DNA of 64,000 nucleotides. Origin: Thorsellia anophelis DSM 18579. Lineage in GTDB: Bacteria; Pseudomonadota; Gammaproteobacteria; Enterobacterales; Thorselliaceae. Of the stretch, positions 40,631-50,715 are shown in pieces. Positions within the stretch are counted from its first letter, which is position 1, and each line of letters begins with the position of its first letter. The notes under the pieces were generated by a model. That model did not search any database. It was not told where the DNA came from and saw nothing but the letters and a program-made list of their open reading frames with translations. The stretch is taken from NCBI RefSeq assembly GCF_900111395.1, contig NZ_FOHV01000007.1, positions 118,621 to 182,620 of the forward strand. The letters are read 5' to 3'. A program made the position numbers and the translations under genes.

Positions 40631-40823
40631 GCAAGACATTCCAAATTGCTATTGAATATCGCCTTATAGAATTTGTATAAGTTTTTTATGAGGTGATTAA
40701 TAGTACAATGTCTTCCTCTAAGCAATGATTTTTATATCATTTGGCTCAATATGATTTAAATCCTGATATCTAGCTCTCGTTTTTCTTTTGAAGCTGGTTA
40801 ACTTCTGTGGGTCTTGTTGTTTA

Positions 40824-42278
40824 TTAATTTTTCTCACTACGTAGAACCTTTTTACGGAACAATAATTTGCTTTTGTTTAGTTCAAGATTATCGGGTGTTA
40901 ATACATTCTCAAGTTCTGATAATAGTTCCTTTGCTGGGCCAAATTGTTTGTCTTGGATAAGGTCCCTTAAATGATTAAATTTTTCTGAAATATGCTTATT
41001 CCTATGATGTGTATCCATTGTTGAGAGTAATACCGTGTTGACATCTTCCCCATACAAGGAAGGTTGCTGTAAGATATTTCCCTTTTCTAATGAATAGACT
41101 AAGATATCTTTAAAGTCGCTAATCACTATGGGGGAATGGGTCGATAAAATGAATTGGCAATTTGGGAAAGTACTAGCAAGGCGCTCAATTATAGTTCGTT
41201 GCCAAGTTGGGTGCATATGCATGTCAATTTCATCTATTAGAACGATACCATACCCAAGCAGAGGATCATCGTTTTTAGGATTTAGCGTGGCAAGTCGTCT
41301 TGCAATATCACCGACTAAAGCCATTAATGATCGCTCTCCTTGAGATAACTGCCTGACATCAAGTTGTAATTCATTTTTTGTGACTGACATGTGCAAATGA
41401 GGTATTCGATGAATTTTAATATCACTTATCTCAGGCATGAATTGATAAATTGCTTTACGAACAGCGCTAAGTTGTTTATCTTCTGTTTTATGTGCATCGC
41501 TTAAATGTTTAATGAACTCAAATGCATATTTCATTTCAGCTATTTCCATTTTTAGCTCAGTAATGTTGCTTGGTTCTTTTTTACTTAAATTTTTAACTTT
41601 TTTATTTAACCTAAAAAATTCATCAGCATTGTTCAATAAAAAATTATTGACATTGCTTTTAGATAGTTCATTTTCGATATCTTCACGTTCACGGAACCAT
41701 ACGAAGAAAGACTGGAAATCCACTCCTGTTAACAATGTTTTGGGGTATCCATCTATCTGATCACTCTGTATTTTGTCTTTACTTATTAATTGAGTGTTCA
41801 TTACTGATCGTTCGACTGGATAAAATGCTATTAATGGTAAGTTAAAGTGCTCATTCTCTGTTAAGTTAAGCCTAAATAGTTCAGTCAATTCTCTGAGTTC
41901 ATTAAAATTTGACTGAAATTTACCTTTTCTTCCAGTTTTGGTTTTAGCTAAGGACCACGTATAAAGTTTATTTTTATTATTTGTATCATGGCTATTATTG
42001 TAAGTTTCTAAAAATATCGATAAAGTGCTTAAAGCGGATACCTGACCTATTGAAATGATCTCTTCAAGGATAGGGGAGCCATTTGCCTTTTCATTACGCA
42101 ATCTGGCAATAAACCAACTTAAATTAGTTGCAATTGCAGTTAAAATAGAAGACTTACCTGAGCCGTTATTACCTATAAAAACTGTAATATTTGTGGTTAT
42201 ATCTTTTATCGGTGCAAAGTCTATATTTAAATCAGCCAATCCAGCCATGTTTATTAGGCTTAAATTTTTGATTTTCAT
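40824..42278 (-). CDS. SMC/RecF-like AAA ATPase (PtuA/OLD-type), without an adjacent nuclease
   Basis: 484 residues. Walker A GNNGSGKSS at 36-44, ABC-type signature LSQGERSLMAL at about 323-333, and Walker B VLIDEIDMHMHP with Asp349/Glu350, then STHSPIVIS (switch His). A helical insertion at about 200-290 takes the place of a short coiled coil. This is the AAA_21/AAA_23 type seen in the Septu ATPase PtuA and in retron effectors, where an HNH protein normally follows. Here the next reverse-strand DNA (40823 down to rnk) has no such gene, and no Toprim domain follows, so it is neither a complete Septu nor an OLD nuclease. Accessory gene, possibly defensive. Confidence 0.85.
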   Translation of the reverse strand: MKIKNLSLINMAGLADLNIDFAPIKDITTNITVFIGNNGSGKSSILTAIATNLSWFIARLRNEKANGSPILEEIISIGQVSALSTLSIFLETYNNSHDTNNKNKLYTWSLAKTKTGRKGKFQSNFNELRELTELFRLNLTENEHFNLPLIAFYPVERSVMNTQLISKDKIQSDQIDGYPKTLLTGVDFQSFFVWFREREDIENELSKSNVNNFLLNNADEFFRLNKKVKNLSKKEPSNITELKMEIAEMKYAFEFIKHLSDAHKTEDKQLSAVRKAIYQFMPEISDIKIHRIPHLHMSVTKNELQLDVRQLSQGERSLMALVGDIARRLATLNPKNDDPLLGYGIVLIDEIDMHMHPTWQRTIIERLASTFPNCQFILSTHSPIVISDFKDILVYSLEKGNILQQPSLYGEDVNTVLLSTMDTHHRNKHISEKFNHLRDLIQDKQFGPAKELLSELENVLTPDNLELNKSKLLFRKKVLRSEKN

Positions 42279-42594
42279 GATTTATTTTCCTTGCAAGTTT
42301 TATGTAAAGGTTGTGATATTGCTTTATATATGCATCTGTGAGCAGTGTAGTTCGATACAGCCATACTATAATAGCATAGCTGATATGAGTTATAGATTAA
42401 GACGTAAAATACTTACTGCACTAATAGCTCAAGGAATATAATTAACGTGCAGATATAAAATAGCTGAATTGATTGAAAACCGTGCAATTAGATTGCTAGC
42501 CCCTTGCTATTTTAGTTAAAATCTGAAAAATAGACGGTGTAGTGTTATTTATACTGCTAAGCATTTGCTTTCAATGCTTTTGGTATTCATAGCA
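42279..42594. other. Divergent region upstream of the ATPase and the lysine riboswitch
   Basis: 316 bp. A TATACT box at 42550-42555 may be the -10 of the lysC promoter, about 40 bp upstream of the riboswitch. No gene or repeat was recognised. Confidence 0.4.
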
Positions 42595-42775
42595 CCCAGA
42601 AGAGGCGCACTGTCTAGGTAACCTATAATAGGACCGCATCCGTTGAAAATAGGCTAGGGAGAACAGTGCCGAGATTTGTATGAACGCGGATTTATACAAG
42701 TCGACCGCAAAGGCTGAATCCTTTGGGTTGTCACACGAGCCAATCAGTTTGGCCGCAAGGTGGAGCACTTCTGGG
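42595..42775 (+). promoter_or_regulatory. Lysine riboswitch (L-box) of lysC
   Basis: The segment is GC-richer than its surroundings. It carries the conserved L-box blocks in order: CCCAGAAGAGGCGC at 42595, GGCTGAATCCTTTGGGTTGT at about 42713-42732, and GGTGGAGCACTTCTGGG ending at 42775. The P1 helix pairs CCCAGAAG (42595-42602) with CTTCTGGG (42768-42775). Blocks and order match the E. coli lysC leader. It binds lysine and lowers lysC expression. The reverse-strand ORF across it is an artefact. Confidence 0.93.
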
Positions 42776-42932
42776 CCAGAGATAAGCTGAGTTTGAGCGT
42801 CTACACTTTGTCACTGTGATGTTATTTAAACGTTAAGTGATAATCTGTAAATTAATCATTCTGATGACAATGTTTAATCTTGCCTAAATCGCCCTTCCTT
42901 GTGTTAACACGATTATTAACACGAGAACCATT

Positions 42933-44411
42933 ATGAACACACAATCAACAAATACATCTTCAACATTCCAAGCTAGTTATTCGTTAAACTCCCCTGATGA
43001 ATTTGGACTTAATGCCAGTCTTAATCAGCCTAAACTTCCTATTAGGATTGCAAAATTTGGTGGAACAAGTGTTGCTGATTTTGATGCAATGAGTCTTTGT
43101 GCACATTTGATTCTTTCAGATTCAAAAACTAAACTCGTGGTTCTGTCTGCTTCTGCTGGCGTGACGAACCATCTGGTTAAATTAGCGAAAGGCACTGAAG
43201 GGTCGGATAGAGAAGAGACCTTAAAAACAATCAGTGATATTCAAGCTAAAATATTATCAAAATTACCTGAGTCTCATAGACCAATTGCGCAAATTGATGC
43301 CTATTTAGCAAGAATCGAGGTGTTGGCACAAGCTTGTTTTGAGGCTTCATGTGATGCTAATTCAGATAATAATCAGCAGTTAGCGCTAGCAGATGAAATG
43401 GTGGCACATGGTGAATTATTATCAACGACACTGTTTACTAGTGTCATGCAATCTTTAGGTGCGCCTGCAAAATTTGTGGATGTCAGATCGATATTAAAAA
43501 CCGATAGCCGTTATGGGCGTGCGATGCCAGATATTAATGCCATCCGGATTGCAGCGCAAACGCATTTAAAAGAAAGTCTTGGTCATCATATCATCATTAC
43601 TCAAGGATTTATTGGATCTGATGGCGATGGAAATACTACAACATTAGGCAGAGGAGGCAGTGATTATAGCGCTGCGCTTTTAGCTGAAGGGCTTAATGCA
43701 AGTGAAGTGGCAATTTGGACAGATGTTCCAGGCATTTATACAACCGACCCTAGAATCGCACCTTTAGCTAGACCTATTGCGAATATTTCTTTTGTAGAGG
43801 CTGCTGAAATGGCAACGTTTGGTGCTAAAATTTTGCATCCAGCGACGTTATTGCCTGCTGTGAGGGCAAATATTCCTGTTTTCATAGGCTCAAGCAAAGC
43901 GCCAGAAGCAGGCGGAACGTATGTAAATCAAGTTGCTGACCCTTCACCTTTATTTAGGGCATTGACGCTTCGTAGGGAACAAACATTATTGACATTACAC
44001 AGTCTACAAATGTTACATGCCAGGGGATTTTTAGCAGAAATATTCGCCATTTTAGCTAAACATCAAATTTCTGTGGATTTAATTACCACATCAGAAATCA
44101 GTGTCTCGTTAACGCTTGATACGACCGGTTCTAATACAACAGGTGATTCACTTATCACGCCTGCGTTAATTCAAGAATTATCCGCGCTTTGCCGAGTGGA
44201 AGTTGAAACTGATTTGACACTGGTTGCGATTATTGGCAATAATCTTACCCAAACAGCAGGTGTCGGTCAGGATGTATTTGATGTTTTAAGTCCATACCCA
44301 ATTAGATTGATTTGCTTTGGCGCAAGCAGTCATAATTTTTGCGTATTAGTTCCCTCTGACAATGCTGATGCGATTGTGCGTGACTTGCATAAGCGTTTAT
44401 TTGAGGGCTAA
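42933..44411 (+). CDS. lysC: Lysine-sensitive aspartate kinase (aspartokinase III)
   Basis: 492 residues. The kinase domain has KFGGTSVADFDAM with Lys41, GRGGSDYSAALLA and the regulatory TDVPGIYTTDPR. Two ACT domains in the C-terminal part (from about 355) sense lysine, with the start near LLTLHSLQMLHARGFLAEIF. It phosphorylates aspartate, the first step of lysine/threonine/methionine synthesis. E. coli LysC has its Lys at residue 8, so this N-terminus is 33 residues longer and Ser/Asn-rich; an internal start is possible but no other ATG lies before the kinase motif. It is preceded by a lysine riboswitch. Confidence 0.95.
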   Translation: MNTQSTNTSSTFQASYSLNSPDEFGLNASLNQPKLPIRIAKFGGTSVADFDAMSLCAHLILSDSKTKLVVLSASAGVTNHLVKLAKGTEGSDREETLKTISDIQAKILSKLPESHRPIAQIDAYLARIEVLAQACFEASCDANSDNNQQLALADEMVAHGELLSTTLFTSVMQSLGAPAKFVDVRSILKTDSRYGRAMPDINAIRIAAQTHLKESLGHHIIITQGFIGSDGDGNTTTLGRGGSDYSAALLAEGLNASEVAIWTDVPGIYTTDPRIAPLARPIANISFVEAAEMATFGAKILHPATLLPAVRANIPVFIGSSKAPEAGGTYVNQVADPSPLFRALTLRREQTLLTLHSLQMLHARGFLAEIFAILAKHQISVDLITTSEISVSLTLDTTGSNTTGDSLITPALIQELSALCRVEVETDLTLVAIIGNNLTQTAGVGQDVFDVLSPYPIRLICFGASSHNFCVLVPSDNADAIVRDLHKRLFEG

Positions 44412-44417
44412 GCTATC

Positions 44418-45650
44418 TTAAGCGTCCCGAGGTAACCCTTTTTCAATACTTCTCACTAAGCGTTTTTGCTGCATTGTTACCTCTGCGCTTAGTGAGAGGT
44501 GTCTTTCTATTGCCCAATTTAGATGTTCATCGACTAAAGTACTTCTGCCTAATTGTGCTGTTAGAGCATCAATAATTTCAGTAGATAAAGGGGCTGATGG
44601 CGGGACGTTTCCAAGCGCAACTGCGATATTACGTTGCCAGCTATCAAACCCAATTCTTCTAATTGCACTGCCTTCAGTTTCTTTTAAAAATACTGATTCA
44701 CTCCAATTGAGCAGTGTTAATAATTCAGGCGCGGATAACTGACTGTGTTTGATGAAAGCGGGTTCTTTGGTCAGTGGCGCAACTTTATTATAAGGGCAGA
44801 TAAGTTGGCAATCGTCACACCCATAGATGCGATTGCCCATAAGAGGTCTGAGTTCTACTGCAATAGCCGATTTGTGCTCAATCGTCAGGTAGGAGATGCA
44901 GCGCCTTGCATCAACAATATAATCATCTACTATGGCGCCTGTTGGACAAATGGTTCGACAAGCTTGACATTTACCACAATCAGATTGATGCTCTAGACTC
45001 TGATTAGGAGGATTGGTTAAATGTAGTGGTAGGTTAGTCAGTAATTCACCAATGAAAAACCATGAACCTGCTTCATGGTTAATTAGCAAGGAGTGCTTCC
45101 CTACAAAACCTAGGCCTGATTTTGCGGCTAAAGGTCTTTCTAATATAGGCGCTGAGTCAACAAATGGTCGATATTCAAAGGAAAAGTCTAATGCTTCTTT
45201 CACTAGCAAATCATTAATTGCTGTAGCAAATGCCTTGAGTTGTTTACGTAATATTTTATGATAATCTTTACCTAGTGCATAACGGCTAACATAGCCTAAG
45301 GTCGGCGTGCCTAATACTTTCGCGAATTGTGCATTAGGCGGAAGATAATCTAATCGCACTGTAATTGCTGATAATGCGCCAGGAACCATTTTATCTGGTG
45401 ATGTTCTAAATAGTTGATGGTTTTCCATCCATGACATTTCACCGTGATACTGTTTGTCTAACCATGATTGCAACGCCTGAGCGTGGTCGTTCAGATCTAA
45501 ATCACAAAATCCAATCTCAGAAAAGCCAAATTCAAGGCTGAGTGTTTCAATTTGGTTTCGAAGGGAAAACAATATCTCTTTTGGAATCAAGCTAGACTCT
45601 GAAATGGATTCACTTCGATTGCATTGTATTGGTTCAGATGATATAGGCAT
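44418..45650 (-). CDS. queG: Epoxyqueuosine reductase
   Basis: 410 residues from the ATG at 45650 (the frame continues to an ATG at 45719). A cobalamin and 4Fe-4S enzyme that reduces epoxyqueuosine to queuosine in tRNA. Seen: DKQYHGEMSWMENH, RPFVDSAPILERPLA, the ferredoxin pair CGKCQACRTICPTGAI and CDDCQLICPYN, DARRCISYLTIEHK, and the C-terminal EKGLPRDA. The longer N-terminus, about 30 residues more than E. coli, leaves the start open. Convergent with lysC (6-bp gap) and divergent from tsaE. Confidence 0.95.
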   Translation of the reverse strand: MPISSEPIQCNRSESISESSLIPKEILFSLRNQIETLSLEFGFSEIGFCDLDLNDHAQALQSWLDKQYHGEMSWMENHQLFRTSPDKMVPGALSAITVRLDYLPPNAQFAKVLGTPTLGYVSRYALGKDYHKILRKQLKAFATAINDLLVKEALDFSFEYRPFVDSAPILERPLAAKSGLGFVGKHSLLINHEAGSWFFIGELLTNLPLHLTNPPNQSLEHQSDCGKCQACRTICPTGAIVDDYIVDARRCISYLTIEHKSAIAVELRPLMGNRIYGCDDCQLICPYNKVAPLTKEPAFIKHSQLSAPELLTLLNWSESVFLKETEGSAIRRIGFDSWQRNIAVALGNVPPSAPLSTEIIDALTAQLGRSTLVDEHLNWAIERHLSLSAEVTMQQKRLVRSIEKGLPRDA

Positions 45651-45879
45651 AATAAAAAAAATCCTCAAGCCGGCAATTAAATCAGTATAATAGCCATATT
45701 TAGTGTGTGTAAAGTACATTATTAGTCTTTTAAAGAAGATGAATACTCAAATATTCGTCTGAGCCTGATAAATAATTTTGCCACAAGTTTACCTACAGCA
45801 GAGCAGAATTTTAATACATGGCTGTTTGGTTGATTAAAAATATAATCAAAATATCGATATTTTAAGGATTAATCACTAT

Positions 45880-46392
45880 ATGTTACACTATACTTTTTCA
45901 TTAGCTAATGAAATTGAAACAGCTCAATTAGCGAGTGCTTTAGCGCACGCAATAAAATCACCTTTATTGACGCTTCATTTAGAAGGGGATCTTGGAGCAG
46001 GTAAAACAACATTTAGTCGAGGGATCATACGTGCGCTTGGTCATAAGGGAAATGTTAAAAGCCCAACTTACACATTAGTTGAACCTTATCATTTAGAATC
46101 GATAGATGTTTATCATTTTGATCTTTATAGATTAGCCTCTCCAGATGAACTGGAAATGATGGGAATACGGGATTATTTGAGTCAAGCGTTAAATAAATCG
46201 GTTTTGTGTTTAATTGAGTGGCCATCAAAAGGCAGCGGCATTCTACCCGATCCTGACATGAAAATTGTGCTCTCTTCTCCAGATGAGGCAGTGATTGATT
46301 GCAAAAGAATAGTAACCTTTCATGCACTAAGTGCAGCGGGTAAGACACTATTAACTCAATTGCAATTAGATTTTAAGGTTAATGAATATTGA
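45880..46392 (+). CDS. tsaE: tRNA threonylcarbamoyladenosine biosynthesis ATPase TsaE
   Basis: 170 residues. P-loop LEGDLGAGKTTFSRGI, the switch block SPTYTLVEPY and the Walker-B-like YHFDLYRL with LIEWPSKG identify TsaE. It works with TsaB and TsaD to make t6A37 in tRNAs reading ANN codons, in the cytoplasm. It starts the tsaE-amiB-mutL cluster; nnr, which overlaps tsaE in E. coli, is absent. amiB follows after 48 bp. Confidence 0.95.
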   Translation: MLHYTFSLANEIETAQLASALAHAIKSPLLTLHLEGDLGAGKTTFSRGIIRALGHKGNVKSPTYTLVEPYHLESIDVYHFDLYRLASPDELEMMGIRDYLSQALNKSVLCLIEWPSKGSGILPDPDMKIVLSSPDEAVIDCKRIVTFHALSAAGKTLLTQLQLDFKVNEY

Positions 46393-46440
46393 TTTACTAA
46401 ATAAGGTTGAACTACACTCAATTAAATCAGTATACGCAAG

Positions 46441-48042
46441 GTGAAATTTAACGTAATGATACATCAGATGAAAAATAGGTTGCATATCGCTCATAAAATT
46501 GAATCTTGCCAATCGACTTTTGCTTATTATGCAAAGCAAGTCTTATTGCGAGTATTAAAGCATCTTAGCTCTATTAAACAGATACTATGTACGCTCATTT
46601 ATTTCTTATTATTCGTGAGTTTAGATATTCAAGCAGGATATTTAGTTAATCTTAGCTATACAAATCAAACAAATGATGCCAGTCTTACATTAACATTTGA
46701 TAGCGAAGTCAAACCTAAATTTGCTCTTGTCTCCGATCCTATTCGCTTAGTGATAGATTTGAATGCCAATAATGGTATACAAGGTTTACCTGTGTCATTT
46801 AATGGCTTAAATTTGATGAAAGGGATTGAATCTGTCAAAGCAAATGGCGTGCAAACCCGCCTTTCAGTACCTTTATCGCGTCATGCGACTGTGAACCATG
46901 CTCTAAAGAAGCAAAATGGAAAATATATTCTAACTATTCAACTTTCTTCTTCAGATGTCCAAGATAATTCTTCTAAAGCTGCAACTAATATCCAGCCCAA
47001 AGAAGATTTAGGTGCATTTATTAAGCAGTCAGATACAGTGAAAGAACCAAAAGTTGCTGCTCAGAATAAGCCAGTTAGCCCAGCGCCCGTTTCTAAAAAC
47101 GTGACTAATCCTCCTATTTTAAAGCCTAAGCAAGGTACTCAATCAGGTAAAATTGTGATCGCGATTGATGCAGGTCATGGTGGTAAAGATCCTGGGGCAA
47201 TAGGCTCTGCAGGTCATAAAGAAAAAGTGATAGCGCTAGCTGTAAGTAAAAAATTAGAGAAACTCTTAAATGATGACCCAATGTTTTCCCCCGTTTTGAC
47301 CAGAACAGGAGATTATTACATTAGTGTGCCTGATCGTTCTGAAATCGCTAGAAAGCAAAAAGCAAATCTGCTGGTATCTATTCATGCAGATGCCGCACCT
47401 AATAAAGAAGCAAGAGGCGCTTCTGTTTGGGTGCTCTCTAATAAAAGAGCAAATAATGAAATGGCGGGATGGTTAGAAAAACAAGAGAAGCAGTCAGAGT
47501 TATTAGGCGGTGCAGGAGATGTCTTGTCTGGTAATTATAATGATAAGTATCTTAGTCAAGCAGTCATTGATTTGCAATTTGGTCATTCACAAAAAGTAGG
47601 ATATGGCGCAGCTCAAGAAGTGCTCAAAGATCTAGGCAAAATTGGGAAGCTTCATAAGAAAAAACCAGAACATGCAAGCCTAGGGGTGTTAAGATCACCT
47701 GATATCCCCTCATTGTTGGTTGAGATTGGATTTATTAGCAATAAAGCTGAAGAGCATTTATTAGCAACCCCGGCTTATCAAGATAAATTAGCTCAATCTA
47801 TCTATAAAGGGTTAAAACGTTATTTTGAAGCACATCCAGTGAATACCTCAGCATCAGATAAAATTGTGAGTGATGCCTCTAAAGGTTCATCTTCAGGTAA
47901 TCGTAAGCATAAAGTAAAAAAAGGTGATTCATTAAGCAAGATAGCAGAAAAATATCATGTGAAACCAAGTGCAATTAAAAAAGCAAATAAAATGGAAGAT
48001 GATAATGTGATGCTTGATCAAACATTAATTATCCCAGATTAG
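46441..48042 (+). CDS. amiB: N-acetylmuramoyl-L-alanine amidase AmiB with LysM
   Basis: 533 residues from a GTG at 46441; an ATG at 46456 is an alternative, and neither has an ideal ribosome site. After an unusually long N-terminus, a hydrophobic segment (about 48-63) acts as signal anchor or signal peptide. An AMIN domain follows (about 65-165), then Amidase_3 (about 235-460) with the zinc motif AIDAGHGGKDPGAIG, SIHADAAPN and LLVEIGFISN with its Glu. A C-terminal LysM domain (HKVKKGDSLSKIAEKY) binds peptidoglycan. It splits the peptidoglycan of daughter cells, activated by EnvC/NlpD. Confidence 0.93.
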   Translation: MKFNVMIHQMKNRLHIAHKIESCQSTFAYYAKQVLLRVLKHLSSIKQILCTLIYFLLFVSLDIQAGYLVNLSYTNQTNDASLTLTFDSEVKPKFALVSDPIRLVIDLNANNGIQGLPVSFNGLNLMKGIESVKANGVQTRLSVPLSRHATVNHALKKQNGKYILTIQLSSSDVQDNSSKAATNIQPKEDLGAFIKQSDTVKEPKVAAQNKPVSPAPVSKNVTNPPILKPKQGTQSGKIVIAIDAGHGGKDPGAIGSAGHKEKVIALAVSKKLEKLLNDDPMFSPVLTRTGDYYISVPDRSEIARKQKANLLVSIHADAAPNKEARGASVWVLSNKRANNEMAGWLEKQEKQSELLGGAGDVLSGNYNDKYLSQAVIDLQFGHSQKVGYGAAQEVLKDLGKIGKLHKKKPEHASLGVLRSPDIPSLLVEIGFISNKAEEHLLATPAYQDKLAQSIYKGLKRYFEAHPVNTSASDKIVSDASKGSSSGNRKHKVKKGDSLSKIAEKYHVKPSAIKKANKMEDDNVMLDQTLIIPD

Positions 48043-48112
48043 TATAGGTTTATTAAAAATCAGTGATAGTTGAGACTTTAATGTTAAGTAATTGAATTTA
48101 GGGTAAATGTCT

Positions 48113-50401
48113 ATGGCGATAAAAATACTTTCACCACAACTAGCTAATCAAATTGCGGCAGGTGAAGTTGTTGAAAGACCATCTTCAGTTGTCAAAGAGT
48201 TGGTGGAAAATGCTTTAGATGCCGAGGCAACGCAAGTTGAAATTCAGATAGAGCAAGGAGGGGCTGGGTTAATTCTCATTAGAGATAATGGTAGTGGTAT
48301 CAGCAAGGCTGATTTGCCATTTGCTTTAGCTCGCCATGCAACGAGTAAAATCAGTGATATGGAAGATTTGATCTCTATTTTGAGTTTTGGGTTCCGTGGA
48401 GAAGCGCTCGCTAGCATCAGCTCTGTTTCTAGGCTTACTTTAACTTCTCATACAGCCGAACAAGCCGAAGCTTGGCAGGTTCATGCAGAAGGCCGTGATA
48501 TGAACGCAGTGGTTAAACCAGCTGCTCACCCGATTGGTACAACGGTTGAAGTCCGAAATTTATTTTATAATACTCCAGCAAGACGTAAATTTTTACGTAC
48601 CGAAAAAACTGAGTTTAACCATATTGATGAAGTTATTAAACGAATTGCCTTGGTCAGACATGATGTGACGTTTACCTTAACACATAATGGTAAAAGAATA
48701 CGATATTATAGAGCGGTACCCGCTCAATCTGAACTAGCACAAAAACAGGCAAGAGTTGCTCAGATTTGTGGAAACCGATTCATTGATTCGGCGAACCATA
48801 TCCTTTGGAATCATTTTGACCTTGCCATCGAAGGATGGGTAATGCCGCTTTCGACCAGTGAATTAGAGTCCAGTCAAATCGTCCAAGGCATTCAATATTG
48901 TTATGTCAATGGCAGGATAGTTCGGGATAAGGTTATCATGCATGCTATAAAGCAGGCTTTTCAAACATATTATCCGGACTCTTTTTTATCAGATGATAAA
49001 CTTGCTTATGTCATCTATTTATCGGTGTCGCCAGAACAGGTCGATGTGAATGTCCATCCAGCCAAACACGAAGTTCGATTTCATCAAAATAGAACAGTAC
49101 ATGATTTTATTTACCAAGCGGTGATGCAATCTTTAGAAGCTCATTGTGCACAGATAGATCTAGAAACTGGTGAAGTGTTAACTCAAAGCGTTATTAGCAC
49201 GATTAATGATAATAACCGTTCCTCAGCAGGTACAAATCAATTTGCTGGCAAGCAAACCACCATTTCTAAAGGAATGAGAAATGAAACATCTCACCCCAAA
49301 GATAGCAGTCTAGCTAGGGCTAATATTTCTGAATTAGATGGCAATGATAGGCAAGCAGACGCTATTTTACCTGGACAGTTGAAACCAGATTTAGGGCTGA
49401 CATCACAGCAAGAGATTGTTAATCATGATTTACAGGAACAATCGCTCCTAAAAAAAACGAATGTAACATCAAAACAGGAGTGTGAAGATTCAATAAAAGG
49501 AACTGATATTACTTCATCACAAAGCTCCTCTTCATCAGTTGAATCTTATTTACTAGACGAGGAGACATCATTAGTTGCCTCTGAGCCAGAAATAAAAAAT
49601 CATTATCAGCAAATTTTTCCGACACGTGACAAACCTTTTGTATTTAATCCTGATAAATTAGATACTCATGAAGTAAAACATCAAAAAACGTTTCAAAAGG
49701 AGTCGCAAGATCGGCCGATGAGCCTTGCTGAAAAAGCACTTTATCAGCAGTTAATCACTCCCGCTCACTCCTCCCAAAATCCAGTATTACATGCTTCTAA
49801 GGGGCAGGCATCAAATGTAGAGGCACAGATTCAAACTTTTGGTAAGGCACTGTATGTTCTAAATAAAACCTATCTACTTGTTGTTAAAACGGATGAATAT
49901 AATCTAGAACAACTTGGCTTAGTTTCTCTATATCATGCGAGTGTAGAGCTTAGAACGATACAATTTAAGCACGTAATTAGGCATAATAGTGCACAATCAC
50001 TCTTGGTGCCGATGACTTTACGCTTAAAAGAGTCAGAGTGGTCACAGGTCCTTAGGTATCAGGATGTCATGACTCAAATGCAAATTATACATAGTCTTAA
50101 TGATAAGCAAAAAACACTAGATATTCAGACTGTGCCTGCACCTATCAGGCATGGTGATATCGCAAAATATCTCACTAAATTATTTAGTTTTTGGATTAAC
50201 AATACTTCTGAGCTGTTAAATCCACTTGATGAATCGATTCTATTTTTAGCTAAATTATTAGTTGAAGAGTTAAAAGGAAGTGATGATCAAGTTTGGACCT
50301 TAGCAGAAGCGATTAATTTAGTCAGTGAGCTCGAACGTATGCTACCTACTAGAATATCTGATATAGGTGAACCAATTTTCAAGCGGATTGAACTTCAGTG
50401 A
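48113..50401 (+). CDS. mutL: DNA mismatch repair protein MutL
   Basis: 762 residues from the ATG at 48113, chosen over 48107 for its 9-base spacing to AGGG and the MAIKILSPQ start. The GHKL ATPase part (1-330) has [41 protein letters not shown] and [14 protein letters not shown]. The C-terminal dimerisation domain (about 580-762) lacks the DQHA endonuclease motif, as in MutH-dependent bacteria. The linker is about 150 residues longer than in E. coli (615 in all), polar and Ser/Gln-rich. MutL links MutS recognition to MutH and UvrD. Confidence 0.95.
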   Translation: MAIKILSPQLANQIAAGEVVERPSSVVKELVENALDAEATQVEIQIEQGGAGLILIRDNGSGISKADLPFALARHATSKISDMEDLISILSFGFRGEALASISSVSRLTLTSHTAEQAEAWQVHAEGRDMNAVVKPAAHPIGTTVEVRNLFYNTPARRKFLRTEKTEFNHIDEVIKRIALVRHDVTFTLTHNGKRIRYYRAVPAQSELAQKQARVAQICGNRFIDSANHILWNHFDLAIEGWVMPLSTSELESSQIVQGIQYCYVNGRIVRDKVIMHAIKQAFQTYYPDSFLSDDKLAYVIYLSVSPEQVDVNVHPAKHEVRFHQNRTVHDFIYQAVMQSLEAHCAQIDLETGEVLTQSVISTINDNNRSSAGTNQFAGKQTTISKGMRNETSHPKDSSLARANISELDGNDRQADAILPGQLKPDLGLTSQQEIVNHDLQEQSLLKKTNVTSKQECEDSIKGTDITSSQSSSSSVESYLLDEETSLVASEPEIKNHYQQIFPTRDKPFVFNPDKLDTHEVKHQKTFQKESQDRPMSLAEKALYQQLITPAHSSQNPVLHASKGQASNVEAQIQTFGKALYVLNKTYLLVVKTDEYNLEQLGLVSLYHASVELRTIQFKHVIRHNSAQSLLVPMTLRLKESEWSQVLRYQDVMTQMQIIHSLNDKQKTLDIQTVPAPIRHGDIAKYLTKLFSFWINNTSELLNPLDESILFLAKLLVEELKGSDDQVWTLAEAINLVSELERMLPTRISDIGEPIFKRIELQ

Positions 50402-50715
50402 TTGATAGTAATTATTTGAAATTAATTGAATTATCACCCTTCTATTTACTTGGTGGTGTTAGCTCTGCTTAACTGTGAATATAGGTATCATGATGTGGCG
50501 TGTCAAAAATTTTATCCCTTTTCAAATGCGTTGAATGCGGATTTAAATAAAATGCGGATGTTGTTTGAGCGATCAATCCATTAAGGGCAGTAGTCAGCAA
50601 CAAGAACCCCGATGCGAGTGATTAATAAACTAATCGCGGTAGGAATATCCTCCCTTTAGGGAGGGGAAGATGTCAAAGTTTAAATAGATGATTTAAGCAA
50701 TTAAAAGGGTAATTT
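50402..50715 (+). mobile_element. Decayed TnpB (IS200/IS605-type) remnant with right-end hairpin
   Basis: The mutL-miaA gap contains the wreck of a TnpB C-terminal zinc ribbon at about 50519-50610: FKCVECGFK, stop, NADVV, stop, AINPLRAVV. The right end follows, with GGTAGGAAT and a hairpin CCTCCC-TTTA-GGGAGG (50649-50664), then GAAGATGTCAA (50665-50675). Stops and loss of the N-terminal part make it non-functional. The second remnant in this window (53687-54330) has a related end. The first 110 bp of the gap show nothing. Confidence 0.75.

Noticed and set aside
42571..42768. Reverse-strand 65-residue ORF in a GC-richer island, first suspected to be an IS remnant
   Set aside because: The forward strand carries all conserved lysine riboswitch blocks and a P1 helix in front of lysC, which explains both the composition and the open frame.
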